A stretch of DNA of 53,636 nt from CAZQXD01 sp964597315 (GCA_964597315.1 CAZQXD010000027.1:1-53636); one strand, 5' to 3'; positions 18,484 to 28,410 are shown, numbered from the stretch's first letter. The notes: generated by a model not told the origin, from the sequence alone. Program-made: numbers and translations.

Positions 18484-20028
18484 ATGAACGCAGTGCTTAA
18501 AAACCGTCCGGCGGCCACGCCCGCCCTGGAAATGCAGGGGATCAGCAAGACCTTTCCCGGGGTCAAGGCCCTGAGCGATGTGCAACTGGCCGCCTGGGCC
18601 GGGGAGATTCACTCCCTGATGGGGGAGAACGGCGCCGGCAAAAGCACCCTCATGAAAATCCTCTCCGGGGCCTACACCATGGACCCGGGCGGGGAAGTCA
18701 AGATCGACGGCCAGGTGCTCAATATCACCAGCCCCCACGTGGCCCGGGCTGCGGGCATCGCCATCATCTACCAGGAACTGAGCCTGTCACCCAATCTGAC
18801 GGTGGCGGAAAATATTTTTCTGGGCGATGAACCCCGCCACCTGGGGTTTATGACCGACCGGGCCACCATGCGCAAAGAAACCGCCAAGGTTCTGGAGCGG
18901 CTGGGAGCGGAGTTCACCCCGGACACTCTGGCGGGCAGTCTATCCATCGCCGAGCAGCAGCAGGTGGAGATCGCCCGGGCTTTGCACCAACAAAGCCATA
19001 TCCTGATCATGGACGAACCCACCACGGCCCTGTCCACCAAAGAGACGGACAGACTGTTTGAGCTTATCAAGCAGCTGCGGGACGAGGGCATCGCCATCAT
19101 CTATATCTCCCATCGCATGGCCGAGATCTACGAGTTGTCCGACCGGGTCTCTGTGCTGCGCGACGGCACGTATGTGGGCACCCTGGACCGAGAGGAACTG
19201 TCCGCCGAGAAGCTGGTGCAGATGATGGTCGGTCGGCCCCTGGCGGATATGTTCGATGACAGCACCCACGCCACCGACAAACCGGTGCTGGAAGTCAAAG
19301 GCCTCACCGACGGTGGCAAGCGGGTCAAGCCCGCCAGCTTCAAGCTCTACGCCGGGGAAGTGCTGGGCCTGTCCGGCCTGGTGGGCGCCGGGCGCAGCGA
19401 ATTGGCCCGGCTGTTGTTCGGGGCCGACCCCGCCACCGGAGGCGAGGTGTGGTTGGAGGGCAAAAAGCTCACCCTCCGCTCCCCCGAGGACGCCATCAAG
19501 GCCGGCATCGCCTACCTCACCGAAAACCGCAAGGAGCAGGGCCTGTTTCTGGATATGACGGTGCGGGAGAACATCGCCATGAGCGTGATCGGCCGGGATG
19601 CCAAGGCCGGCGGCCTGCTCAACCGCGCCGCCATGGACGCCCTGGTGGATCAATCCATCAAGGACCTGCGCATCCGGGTGGCCAGCCCTAACGTCAACGC
19701 CGGCACCCTGTCCGGGGGCAACCAGCAAAAGCTGCTGATCGCCCGCTGGGTGGCCATTAACCCTAAGGTGCTGATCTTGGACGAACCCACCAAGGGCGTG
19801 GATGTCGGCGCCAAGGCGGAGATCTACCGCATCGTCGGTGAACTGGCCGCCAAGGGCGTGGCGGTGCTGGTCATCAGTTCCGAACTGCCCGAGGTCATCG
19901 GCATGAGCGACCGGGTGCTGGTGATGCGTGAAGGCCACCTGGCCGGCGAACTGGGCGGACCCGGCGGCAAGACCGTCACCCAAGAAAACATCATGGCCCT
20001 GGCGACGGGCACAACCGAGATGGCATAG
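18484..20028 (+). CDS. Sugar ABC transporter ATP-binding protein (RbsA/XylG type)
   Basis: A 514-residue protein with two fused nucleotide-binding domains, the layout of RbsA/MglA/XylG. The first half has Walker A GENGAGKST (about 48), signature LSIAEQQQVEIARAL in place of LSGGQ, and Walker B ILIMDEPTTALS. The second half has a degenerate Walker A (GLVGAGRSE), LSGGNQQK (about 410) and LILDEPTKGVD. It energises import of a monosaccharide through the permease encoded next. It starts 4 bp after the stop of the upstream binding-protein gene, so the genes are one operon. Confidence 0.96.
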   Translation: MNAVLKNRPAATPALEMQGISKTFPGVKALSDVQLAAWAGEIHSLMGENGAGKSTLMKILSGAYTMDPGGEVKIDGQVLNITSPHVARAAGIAIIYQELSLSPNLTVAENIFLGDEPRHLGFMTDRATMRKETAKVLERLGAEFTPDTLAGSLSIAEQQQVEIARALHQQSHILIMDEPTTALSTKETDRLFELIKQLRDEGIAIIYISHRMAEIYELSDRVSVLRDGTYVGTLDREELSAEKLVQMMVGRPLADMFDDSTHATDKPVLEVKGLTDGGKRVKPASFKLYAGEVLGLSGLVGAGRSELARLLFGADPATGGEVWLEGKKLTLRSPEDAIKAGIAYLTENRKEQGLFLDMTVRENIAMSVIGRDAKAGGLLNRAAMDALVDQSIKDLRIRVASPNVNAGTLSGGNQQKLLIARWVAINPKVLILDEPTKGVDVGAKAEIYRIVGELAAKGVAVLVISSELPEVIGMSDRVLVMREGHLAGELGGPGGKTVTQENIMALATGTTEMA

Positions 20029-20030
20029 CA

Positions 20031-21023
20031 ATGAGCAACCAAGCAACCACCCCCAAGAATGAAAAATCCGAGAGTACGAACCGCCTGCATGGCCTGATCC
20101 ATGCTGCGGGCATCCTCCCGGTGTTGATCGTCATCGTCGTCGCCTTCGCGATCATGGCGCCTAATTTCCTTACTGAAAACAACCTGCTAAACATTATCAG
20201 GCAGTCATCCATCAATATCGTGTTGGCGACGGGCATGACCTATGTGATCCTCACCGCCGGTATCGACCTGTCGGTGGGTTCGGTGCTGGGGGTCACAGCC
20301 GTCACCGCCCTGGTAGTGTCACTGGTTCCCGGGCTGGGCTGGGCGGCGGTGCCCATCGCCCTGGCCGCCGGTCTGGTGCTGGGCATGGTCAACGGCGCCC
20401 TGGTGGCCTTCCTGGGCCTGCCGCCGTTTATCGTCACCCTAGGCTCCATGACCACACTCAGGGGCCTGGCCTATCTGCTGGCCGACGGCACTACCGTCAT
20501 CAACAGCAAAATCGGCTTCGCCTGGATCGGCAACGATTACCTGGGCCCCATACCCTGGCTGGTGATCATCGCCCTGCTGGTGATCGTCGCTAGCTGGTTC
20601 GTCCTGCGGCGCACGGTGCTGGGCACCTATATCTACGCCGTGGGTGGCAACCCCCAGGCGGCTCGACTCACGGGCATCAAAGTCTGGGCGGTGCTGTTGT
20701 TCGTGTACGGCGTCAGCGGCATGCTCTCGGGGCTGGGGGGGGTGATGTCCGCCAGTCGCCTGTATAGCGCCAACGGGGTGTTGGGCACCGGCTACGAGCT
20801 GGACGCTATCGCCGCAGTGATCCTGGGCGGCACCAGTTTCGTGGGCGGCATCGGCACTGTCATCGGCACCCTGTTCGGGGCGCTGATCATCGCCACCCTC
20901 AATAACGGCCTGACGTTGATGAACGTGTCGTTCTTCTGGCAGTTAGTCATCAAGGGCTTAGTGATCATCGGCGCCGTCGCGCTGGATAAATACCGCCACA
21001 AGGGCGCCGGCGCCCGGACCTGA
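20031..21023 (+). CDS. Sugar ABC transporter permease (RbsC type)
   Basis: A 330-residue inner-membrane protein with about eight to ten hydrophobic segments. It carries RbsC-family marks: LTAGIDLSVGSVLGVTA (about 75-90), GLPPFIVTLGSM, and AVILGGTSFVGGIGTVIGTL (about 262-281). It forms the channel of the sugar importer and pairs as a homodimer with the fused ATPase. The ATG lies 2 bp after the ATPase stop, so translation is probably coupled. The sugar cannot be deduced from this sequence. Confidence 0.95.
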   Translation: MSNQATTPKNEKSESTNRLHGLIHAAGILPVLIVIVVAFAIMAPNFLTENNLLNIIRQSSINIVLATGMTYVILTAGIDLSVGSVLGVTAVTALVVSLVPGLGWAAVPIALAAGLVLGMVNGALVAFLGLPPFIVTLGSMTTLRGLAYLLADGTTVINSKIGFAWIGNDYLGPIPWLVIIALLVIVASWFVLRRTVLGTYIYAVGGNPQAARLTGIKVWAVLLFVYGVSGMLSGLGGVMSASRLYSANGVLGTGYELDAIAAVILGGTSFVGGIGTVIGTLFGALIIATLNNGLTLMNVSFFWQLVIKGLVIIGAVALDKYRHKGAGART

Positions 21024-21099
21024 GCGGCAGCTTTACCCGGCTCCCCCCCGGGAAGCCTTCACAACCACAAGTAGTTACGAGGAAAGAGGAAACCATCCG

Positions 21100-22038
21100 A
21101 TGAAAACCACACTGTTCGCTATCTCCGCCCTGACCCTGGCCCTAGGCGCCGCCAATCCCGTCCTGGCCAAGGACCTCAAGAGCGTGGGCGTAACCCTGGG
21201 CAATCTGGGCAACCCGTTTTTTGTGACCATGGCCAAGGGCGCCGAAAAAAAGGCCAAGGAAATCGGCGGCGACGGAGTCACCGTGACCGCCGTATCGGCC
21301 GACTATGATCTCGGCACCCAGGTCAACCAAATTGATAACTTCATTTCTGCTGGCATGGATATCATCGTGCTGAACGCCGCCCATCCCGAGGGGATTTTCC
21401 CGGCGGTGATGCGGGCCAAACAGGCGGGCATCCCGGTGATCGGGGTGGACGTGGCCGCCGAAGGGGCCGATGCGGTGATCATGAGCGACAATGTTCAGGC
21501 CGGCCAGTTGGCTTGCCAGTTCATCGTCGATAAGCTGGAAGGCAAGGGCAATGTGGTCATTATCAATGGCCCCCCCGTCTCCGCCGTGGTGGACCGGGTC
21601 AATGGCTGCAAGGAGGTGCTGGCCCAGCACCCTGATATCAAGATTCTGTCCGATAGCCAGGACGCCAAGGGCAGCCGCGAGGGTGGCTTGGATGTGATGA
21701 CCAATCTGCTCACCGCCAATCCCGATATCGACGCGGTGTTCGCCATCAACGATCCCTCCGCCATCGGCGCCGATCTGGCAGCCCGCCAGGCCCAGCGCAC
21801 CGATTTGTTCATCACCAGCGTGGACGGCGCCCCCGAGGCCGCCCAGGCCCTGAAGGACGAGAGCAGCCTGGTGCTGGCCACCGCCGCCCAGGACCCCCTG
21901 CAAATGGCCACCAAGGGCGTGGAGATCGGCTACGACATCATCAACGGCAAAACACCAGAGCAGCAGACCATTTTGATTCCCGTGGAGCTGATCACCCGGG
22001 ACAACGTGGATCAGTATCCGGGCTGGACTGCGGAGTAA
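21100..22038 (+). CDS. Sugar ABC transporter periplasmic binding protein (LacI-type fold), second paralogue
   Basis: A 312-residue protein with a signal peptide cut near VLA-K (about 24). It is the matching Peripla_BP_4 binding protein for the RbsA/RbsC-type transporter just upstream. Blocks include LGNPFFVTMAKGAEKKA, DIIVLNAAHPEG, VIGVDVAAEGADAV, VVIINGPPVSAV and AINDPSAIGADLAARQAQ. It is paralogous to 13550-14491. A strong ribosome site (GAGGAAAGAGGAAA) precedes it, consistent with the high expression usual for binding proteins. It is the last gene of the operon. Downstream, a G/C hairpin (GGGGGTTG...CAGCCCCC, about 22046-22072) lacks a T-run and is only a weak terminator candidate. Confidence 0.95.
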   Translation: MKTTLFAISALTLALGAANPVLAKDLKSVGVTLGNLGNPFFVTMAKGAEKKAKEIGGDGVTVTAVSADYDLGTQVNQIDNFISAGMDIIVLNAAHPEGIFPAVMRAKQAGIPVIGVDVAAEGADAVIMSDNVQAGQLACQFIVDKLEGKGNVVIINGPPVSAVVDRVNGCKEVLAQHPDIKILSDSQDAKGSREGGLDVMTNLLTANPDIDAVFAINDPSAIGADLAARQAQRTDLFITSVDGAPEAAQALKDESSLVLATAAQDPLQMATKGVEIGYDIINGKTPEQQTILIPVELITRDNVDQYPGWTAE

Positions 22039-22167
22039 TTTGCCGGTGGGGGTTGTCCTTAGGGGCAGCCCCCTCAGATAGTGAATTTCGGGAGTCCCGG
22101 TATGTCACCTCGGCGACTGTGTGGACTCCCTTGCGTTTAGCTTGAAAATGCGGCGTTTCCCATAACC

Positions 22168-22722
22168 CTATTCCCAGCCAATGGACGGAATGGCGCTCAG
22201 AAACGCGTAGATGGCCCGCAAATCCCGGTCAGTCATGTTTCCGTATACGGGCCAGGGCATGACTTGCAACAAGCGCCCTCCTTCTGGGTCCTCCCCGGTG
22301 CGCATCACATGCTGGAATTCCGCGAACGTCAGGCCAGCGGGATGGCCATCCGGGTCCGGGGTGATGTTAGCCGAAACAATGACAGGACCAAACGGTCGGC
22401 CACCGGCCATGTATACAGCGGTATTGATGACCTCCGACTCACCCAGAAACGGGTCTCCTCCCTCCTGATAGTTAGGCCAGGTATGGCAGTCATTGCACCC
22501 CCCCTGGGCGTTGACAATGTAACTGCCTAGTCCCACTAGGGCGCGGTTCTTGCCGTGCAGGTTCAGGGGAACCGGCGCGATGGCAAAGCCAATCTGAACT
22601 TTGGATCGCCCGTGAATGCCGTCATCGCCATCCTTCGCTTTGTCGCCTTTGTCCGCCAATACCGACACGGGCAGGGCCATTAGTCCACTCAATAAAGGCA
22701 CTATCGCAAGCTTCGTCTTCAT
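22168..22722 (-). CDS. Periplasmic c-type cytochrome
   Basis: A 184-residue protein with a signal peptide (MKTKLAIVPLLSGLMALPVSVLA, cut near 23). It has one haem-binding CNDCH (about 78-82), preceded by GLGSYIVNAQGG. The remainder fits a class I cytochrome c of the alcohol-dehydrogenase-associated type: SANITPDPDG, TFAEFQHVMRTG, a probable axial Met in LLQVMPWPVYGNMTD, and LRAIYAFLSAIP. It transfers electrons in the periplasm; its partner is not in the window. The start at 22722 begins directly with the signal peptide; an upstream Met at 22764 would add 14 residues. It stands alone on its strand. Confidence 0.92.
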   Translation of the reverse strand: MKTKLAIVPLLSGLMALPVSVLADKGDKAKDGDDGIHGRSKVQIGFAIAPVPLNLHGKNRALVGLGSYIVNAQGGCNDCHTWPNYQEGGDPFLGESEVINTAVYMAGGRPFGPVIVSANITPDPDGHPAGLTFAEFQHVMRTGEDPEGGRLLQVMPWPVYGNMTDRDLRAIYAFLSAIPSIGWE

Positions 22723-23090
22723 CGTAATTGATCTCGCAAAGGGCCGGTTGATCGGCACTATCACGGTAGTGAATAACTGTTCAGTATTCCAGAGCTAGGC
22801 GAACAAATTGGCGGAAGTGCCTGCCACACCCCCCAAGCCCTTCTCGACCTTTTGGACCGCCTGTGGGCCACGCCGGAATAGGCTTGGGTTGTGGAAAGTT
22901 GGAATTTTGAAGAACAGGTATACACGCCGTTGCAGCGATCCAGAGGGTGTTTCTTTAACTATGCTTTAAGCCAGAATTGACATACCTGTGGCCGCTGATC
23001 GGCGGCCAGTTTTCATAGCGCCGTGAGAGACAGCGTTCAAGCTCTTTCATGGTGACCACGGCACCGACTGCCGACAACGAGGTGACTCCC
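22723..23090. promoter_or_regulatory. Divergent intergenic region with a 7-bp GC hairpin
   Basis: No gene is seen between the divergent cytochrome and DsbD-like genes. A perfect stem TGGCCGC-tgatcg-GCGGCCA followed by GTTTTC lies at 22989-23013, in the leader of the DsbD-like gene. A TTGACA hexamer lies at 22977-22982 but has no matching -10 element at 16-18 bp. Promoters must be here, but I cannot place them with confidence. Confidence 0.4.
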
Positions 23091-25642
23091 ATGAGACGGT
23101 GGACATGGCAAATACAACTGGCGCTGCTCTGCCTGTGCGTCTCGCTGGCGACGCCAGCGCAACCTGCGAACACCAGTCCCATGGCGGTGGAGCTGATCGC
23201 CGAAACCACCTCGGTGCAACCGGGTCAACCGTTTTGGGTAGGACTACGGCTGACACCCGAGCCACACTGGCACACCTACTGGCGCAACCCCGGCGAGGCC
23301 GGCATGGCCCCGACCTTCCAATGGCAACTGCCCCCGGGCAGCCAGGCCGACCCGCCGCTCTGGCCCTACCCCACTCAGTTTCAGTTCCAGGGTATCGTCG
23401 GCTACGGTTATAAGGACGCAACCCTGCTGCCCGTGCGTATCCAGCCCCCCGCATCCTGGACCGGGGACCAACCGTTCACCCTGGCGGTAACGGTCAACTG
23501 GCTGGTCTGCCGGGATGTCTGCATTCCCGGTGAATCCCGATTATCCCTGAACTTGCCGGTGAGCGCCGGGCCGCCGGGCGCCGGGCTACCGGGCGCCGGG
23601 CTACCGGGCGCCGGGCTACCGGGCGCCGGGCTACCGGGCGCCGNNNNNNNNNNNNNNNNNNNNNNNNNNNNNNNNNNNNNNNNNNNNNNNNNNNNNNNNN
23701 NNNNNNNNNNNNNNNNNNNNNNNNNNNNNNNNNNNNNNNNNNNCCGGGCGCCGGGCTACCGGGCGCCGGGCTACCGGGCGCCGGGCTACCGGGCGCCGGG
23801 CCGCCGGGCGCCGACCCCCGGCACCAGGCGGCTTTCGCCTCGGCCCGAGCCAGGTTGCCGAAAACCATCGACTGGAGCAGTGGTTTTCAGGTCCGAGACA
23901 CCTATCTGTATCTGCGGATTCAGACCCAGGAGCCGCTATTGGCCACTGCCCGGGAGCTGCGGTTTTTTCCCCATCAGACCGGGCTGATCGCCGACGCCGA
24001 GCCTCAGGAGAGCCACGTGGAGCCTGAGGGACTGGACTTGCGTCAGCGGCTGAGTCCTCTGTATGCCGGACCACCGGAACGCTTGAACGGGGTGCTGGTA
24101 GTGACCGGCGATATGGACATATCAGCCTATGCCGTCAACGCCCTGCCCGCCCCGGTCGCCCGACCGGAGCGATTTACCGACTCCGCAAGCAACAGTCCGC
24201 CCAACGCTGCGATTCCCAACGCTGCGATTCCCAACGCTGCGATTCCCGGCGGAGCGCCGCCCGGCGGAGCGCCGCCCGGCGGGGCGCCGCCCGGCGGGGC
24301 GCCGCCCGGCGGGGCGCCGCCCGGCGGCATTCTGGCGGCGGTGCTGTCGGCCATCTTTGGAGGACTGTTGCTGAACCTGATGCCCTGTGTGTTTCCGGTG
24401 CTGTCCCTAAAAGCCCTGCACCTGGTGGAGTCCGCCGATTCTTCCCAACTCGGGCGGGGTTTGCATGGCCTGGCCTATACCCTAGGGGCCATGGCGTTTT
24501 TTACTTTGCTGGCCGGGGTGCTGTTGGCGCTGCGCTCGGGGGGCGAGAGCTTCGGCTGGGGGTTTCAGTTGCAATCCCCCTGGTTCGTAGCCGTGCTGGC
24601 CTATCTTCTGTTCCTCATGGGCCTGAGTTTTTCGGGGCTTCTGGAATTCGGCGCCGGCCTGATGGGCGTGGGTGAACGGCTCACCCGTCACGACGGCCTG
24701 GGGGGGTCGTTTTTCACCGGCGCCCTGGCGGCGGTGGTGGCCAGCCCTTGCACGGCGCCATTCATGGGCACGGCAGTGGCCTATGCTATCAGCCAACCCA
24801 CTGCGGCGGCTCTGCTGGTGTTCATGGCCCTGGGTTTCGGCATGGCCCTGCCCTTTTTAGCCGTATCCCTAACCCCGGCCCTGGCCCGGGCGCTGCCCAG
24901 ACCCGGCCCCTGGATGGACGTATTCAAACGCCTGCTGGCTTTTCCCTTGTATCTAACAGTGGTCTGGCTGCTCTGGGTGTTGGGCCGACAAACGGACGTA
25001 AGCACCCTATCGGCGGTGTTGGCGGGCATGGTGCTGTTGGCCTTCGGGGCTTGGGTCTGGAGTGAGCGGCGTCAGGCCACGGGCCGCTGGCGTAACTGGG
25101 CCGCAGCCCTGACCCTGGTGTCCACGGTGGCGGCCTTCAGCATCCTGCACCTGCCGTTTCTGAGCGTTCCCCCCTTGAATGTGGACCCGACCGTGGCGGA
25201 GCAGCAGGTGGACTGGGAGCCTTACAGCGCCTCCCGGTTGCAGGAACTGCGGGCATCGGGCCAGCCCGTGTTGCTGAATATGACGGCGGACTGGTGCATC
25301 TCCTGCATCGCCAACGAGCGGGTGGCCTTGAGCTTCCCCTCGGTACAGCAAGCTTTTAAGGATCGGCGGGTGGCGCTGTTGAAGGGGGATTGGACCAGCC
25401 GCCAGCCGGAAATCACCCAGGTGCTGCATCAGTTCGGGCGGGAAGGCGTGCCCCTGTATGTGCTCTATCCGCCCAAGCTAGGGGGCCAACCCCTGGTATT
25501 ACCCCAGTTCCTGACCCCCAGCGTGGTGCTGAGGGCCTTCGAGAGACTGTGGGACGAAACGCCAGACGACAAGGACGCTGTGCGAATCTTCGACCCCTGG
25601 ACCGGCAAAGACTATATTCTGAGGCCGAAAGGCGGGACCTGA
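23091..25642 (+). CDS. dsbD: DsbD/ScsB-like protein-disulfide reductase, interrupted by scaffold gap
   Basis: The protein passes reducing power from cytoplasmic thioredoxin across the inner membrane to periplasmic disulfides. Order: signal peptide (MRRWTWQIQLALLCLC...); DsbD-alpha-like periplasmic domain with the pair CRDVC; a PGAGL pentapeptide array with the 100-N gap; the rest of the periplasmic part; a second array (PNAAI x3, PGGAP x5); a polytopic membrane domain whose redox cysteines lie in LMPCVFP and SPCTAPFMG; and a C-terminal thioredoxin domain with WCISC. All expected catalytic cysteines are present. The frame changes across the gap as assembled, but both sides read PGAGL in their own frames, so the gene is probably intact and the gap length wrong. 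The ATG at 23091 has GAGGTGA upstream and begins the signal peptide; 23049 is a poorer start. Confidence 0.9.
23574..23818 (+). repeat. 15-bp minisatellite coding PGAGL pentapeptides, spanning a gap
   Basis: The unit CCGGGCGCCGGGCTA is repeated without mismatch, four full copies plus part of a fifth before the Ns and three after them. Two variants follow, PGAGP and PGADP. The array sits in the linker after the N-terminal periplasmic domain of the DsbD-like protein. The copy number is unknown because the array spans the scaffold gap. Confidence 0.95.
23644..23743. other. Scaffold gap (100 N) inside the PGAGL array
   Basis: The 100 Ns put the two coding halves out of frame. A missing length equal to 2 modulo 3 restores the frame. 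Five bases (GGCTA) plus any number of 15-bp units would continue the repeat perfectly and meet that condition. Confidence 0.9.
24200..24328 (+). repeat. Second 15-bp array in the DsbD-like gene (PNAAI x3, PGGAP x5)
   Basis: Three identical units CCCAACGCTGCGATT are followed by five near-identical CCCGGCGGAGCGCCG-type units (two with GGA, three with GGG) and a final CCCGGCGGC. The array codes a Pro-rich linker between the periplasmic domain and the first membrane helix. It is unrelated in sequence to the first array but has the same 15-bp period. Confidence 0.95.
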
Positions 25643-25686
25643 AGCGGCTACCCATACTCGCCGGTAGGGAGAGAGCCGACGCACCA

Positions 25687-28410
25687 TCAGTCTGGCCCTC
25701 CGTCCCCCTTACTCCCTGTCGTCCCGGCCCGATCCAAGGCCCCCCGCACCCACTCCCTCAGGGTCCGCCGGTCATAGGGTTTGGCCAGCAACACCACCTC
25801 CCGGGGCAAGCGTCCATCACGGGCCAGGGCATCCCGGCTGTAGCCGCTAGTGTACAGCACCTTCAAACCGGGGCGCCGACGCCGGGCCTGGGCCGCCAGG
25901 GTCGGGCCGTCCAGGCTTCCGGCCAGCACCACGTCGGTGAACAGCAGGTCCACGGCCGCGCCATCGTCTAGCAACCTTAGGGCGGCGGGACCGTCGCCAG
26001 CCTCCAGGGTCCGATAACCCAGTTCTCCCAGCAGCTCCACGGCCATCTGCCGGACCTGAAGATCGTCCTCCACCACCAGCAAGGTTTCCCCTCCCGGTCC
26101 CGGCGTTGGGGGGGGCGGGGTAGGCAGGGTCGGCGTCCGTTCTCCGGCCGCTGCGGGCAGCCACAGGGAAAAAGTGGCGCCGACGCCCGGGGCGCCGCGC
26201 GCCCTCACCTGCCCGCCGGACTGGCTGACAAAGCCATAAATCATGCTCAGCCCCAGGCCACTGCCGGCGCCCACGGGCTTGGTGGTGAAAAACGGCTCGA
26301 ACATGCGTTCCAGCACCTCCGGGACCATGCCCTGGCCGTTGTCCTCCACCTCCAGCACCACCCAGCGGCCTGATGGCACCGGAAACGGTTGGGCCGCCGC
26401 CGCCTGCTCCGGTCCCCGGTTGTCGGTGCGGATCACCACTTGCCCCCCATCGGTCAGGGCGTCGCGGCTGTTGACCACCAGGTTCATCAGCGCGTTTTCC
26501 AACTGGCCGGGGTCGATGACCGTGGGCCAGAGGGCAGGCTCCAGCTCGGTGACGATGCTCACCCGGTCGCCGACGCTGTAACTGAGCAAGTCCAACATGC
26601 CCTCCACCAGATGATTGACATCCAGTTCCCGGGGTTGCAGGGCCTGCTTGCGGGCAAAGGCCAGCAGCCGCTGGGTGAGGGTGGCGGCCCGGTCGGCGGC
26701 GTCCAGGGCGCGGCGGGCGCGGCGTTGAAGTTTATCCTGGGCCGCCAGGGCATCCTGCAACCCGTCCAGATTGCCCACGATCACCGCTAGCAGATTATTG
26801 AAATCGTGGGCGATACCCCCGGTGAGCTGACCTAGGGTCTCCATTTTCTGGGCCTGGCGAAGCTGTTCTTCCATGGCCTTGCGACCGGTCAGATCCGTAT
26901 GAATGGTCACGAAACCGCCTCCGGGCATGGGGTTGCTGCGCAGTTCCAGAACCCCGCCGTCGGCCAGGTATTGCTCAAACTGTTGGGGGGCGCCCTGGCG
27001 GCAAGCGTTAAGCTCGGCGGCGGCCAGCAGCCGACCGTCCAGGCTACGCACCGTCAGGTGTTGGCGCTCCAGCAGCCGATGAATGGATTCGATGGTCATA
27101 CCTGGGGATACTTCGTGGGGGGCCAGGCCATACAGCTCCAGGAACCGACCGTTCCAGGACAGCAGCCGACCCTGGCCATCGAAGGCGGTGAGGCCATCGC
27201 GCATGCTGTCGAAAATGGCTCGCAACAGCCGGGTCTGCTCCCGGAGTTGCCCGGAGGCCCGATCCAGGGCCAGGGTGTTTTCCTTAAACACATGGAAGGT
27301 GCGGGCTAGGGCGCCGATCTCATCGTGCCGATCAATGGCCGGGACCGCCACGGTCCGATTGCCCTCGGCCAGCCGACCCATGGCGGCGGTCACCGCCAAT
27401 AGATTGCCAGCCAGGTCCCGCACCACGTAATAGGCCGCCAGCAAAGCCGCCCCCAAGCACACGGCGCCCAGCAACAAAATCCGAAACTTGCCCTCCTCCA
27501 GGGCGGCGGCCGTGGCCTCGCCGCGCCGCCGCGCCATGGCGGTGGTGGCGGCGGCGGTGGCGAACACCCGGTCCACCAGTTGGGAGGACTGGATGGAGCC
27601 TAGGGTGAGCAGATACTGACGGCGATCGGCGTTGTAAAACTGACGCCGACGGGTGGCGAATACGCTGTCGTCCCCCTCGGCCAGACTCAGCAACTCCCCT
27701 ATCGCCCGACGCATCTCGGCCTGCCACCCCCCCTCGCCCAGGGTTTGAACAGCGGCCAGCAGCGCCGAGCGGGCTGTTTCGAAAGCGTTGACCAGGGCCG
27801 TCAGCTCCGGTGAACCCGAGGCGGCCGGAGCGGTCTGGAGCAGGCCGGCAATCCGGTGAAATTCGGCCCGCAGCACGGCGAGTTCCGCTCCTTGGGCAGC
27901 GGCGGCGGTCCGCTCCACGGCCTCGCCGACGGAGTTCAGCCGATACTGGAGGTCTTGCATGGCGGCGGTGAGAAAAATATTGGTCCTGGCCAGAGCCATG
28001 AACTCCAGAAGCACCCCCTGGATGCGTTCCGCTAATTGATCCAGGGACGGCTGCTCCGGGCGGGCCAGGTCGTGGGGATCGGTGGGCAGTCGCCGAACCA
28101 GATCCAGAAAAGCGGCCAGTTTGTCTTTTAGGTGTTGGCTTTCCCAATCCAGATGAAACAACAGCCTGGCGTTGGCCACCGCTTGGGCCTGCAGAATCAA
28201 GCCATTGCTCTGCTCCGCCAGACGGGTGGTCTGGTATAGCCTCGGCAGGCTTTCCCCCTGCAAATCCTCCAGAGACTGCCGTACCCGGTCGAAGCCCAGC
28301 CAACCGACCCCGCCCACCGCCACCGTCAGCGCCACCATGACGCCAAAGGCGGCGAGTAACCGCGCCCGAACGCCGATGCCGGCCAGTAGCCGACTCAGGA
28401 AAAGCCCCAT
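25687..28410 (-). CDS. Hybrid sensor histidine kinase (TM-sensor-HAMP-PAS-HK-receiver)
   Basis: A 907-residue membrane kinase. Order: membrane helix (about 14-36); a long helical periplasmic sensor region (about 40-305), similar in layout to TorS-type four-helix sensors; a second membrane helix (about 307-330); HAMP; a PAS-like domain (about 395-510, SMRDGLTAFDGQGRLLSWNGR); HisKA with phospho-acceptor His in GGIAHDFNNLLAV (about 533); HATPase with NLVVNSRDA, DNGQGM and GSGLGLSM; and a C-terminal receiver with VVEDD and Asp in LLFTDVVL (about 822). The HDFNNLL box is typical of HPK4-like hybrid kinases. The start at 28410 puts the first helix at the N-terminus; an upstream Met at 28572 is less likely. 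No partner regulator is adjacent. The signal sensed is unknown. Confidence 0.93.
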   Translation of the reverse strand: MGLFLSRLLAGIGVRARLLAAFGVMVALTVAVGGVGWLGFDRVRQSLEDLQGESLPRLYQTTRLAEQSNGLILQAQAVANARLLFHLDWESQHLKDKLAAFLDLVRRLPTDPHDLARPEQPSLDQLAERIQGVLLEFMALARTNIFLTAAMQDLQYRLNSVGEAVERTAAAAQGAELAVLRAEFHRIAGLLQTAPAASGSPELTALVNAFETARSALLAAVQTLGEGGWQAEMRRAIGELLSLAEGDDSVFATRRRQFYNADRRQYLLTLGSIQSSQLVDRVFATAAATTAMARRRGEATAAALEEGKFRILLLGAVCLGAALLAAYYVVRDLAGNLLAVTAAMGRLAEGNRTVAVPAIDRHDEIGALARTFHVFKENTLALDRASGQLREQTRLLRAIFDSMRDGLTAFDGQGRLLSWNGRFLELYGLAPHEVSPGMTIESIHRLLERQHLTVRSLDGRLLAAAELNACRQGAPQQFEQYLADGGVLELRSNPMPGGGFVTIHTDLTGRKAMEEQLRQAQKMETLGQLTGGIAHDFNNLLAVIVGNLDGLQDALAAQDKLQRRARRALDAADRAATLTQRLLAFARKQALQPRELDVNHLVEGMLDLLSYSVGDRVSIVTELEPALWPTVIDPGQLENALMNLVVNSRDALTDGGQVVIRTDNRGPEQAAAAQPFPVPSGRWVVLEVEDNGQGMVPEVLERMFEPFFTTKPVGAGSGLGLSMIYGFVSQSGGQVRARGAPGVGATFSLWLPAAAGERTPTLPTPPPPTPGPGGETLLVVEDDLQVRQMAVELLGELGYRTLEAGDGPAALRLLDDGAAVDLLFTDVVLAGSLDGPTLAAQARRRRPGLKVLYTSGYSRDALARDGRLPREVVLLAKPYDRRTLREWVRGALDRAGTTGSKGDGGPD

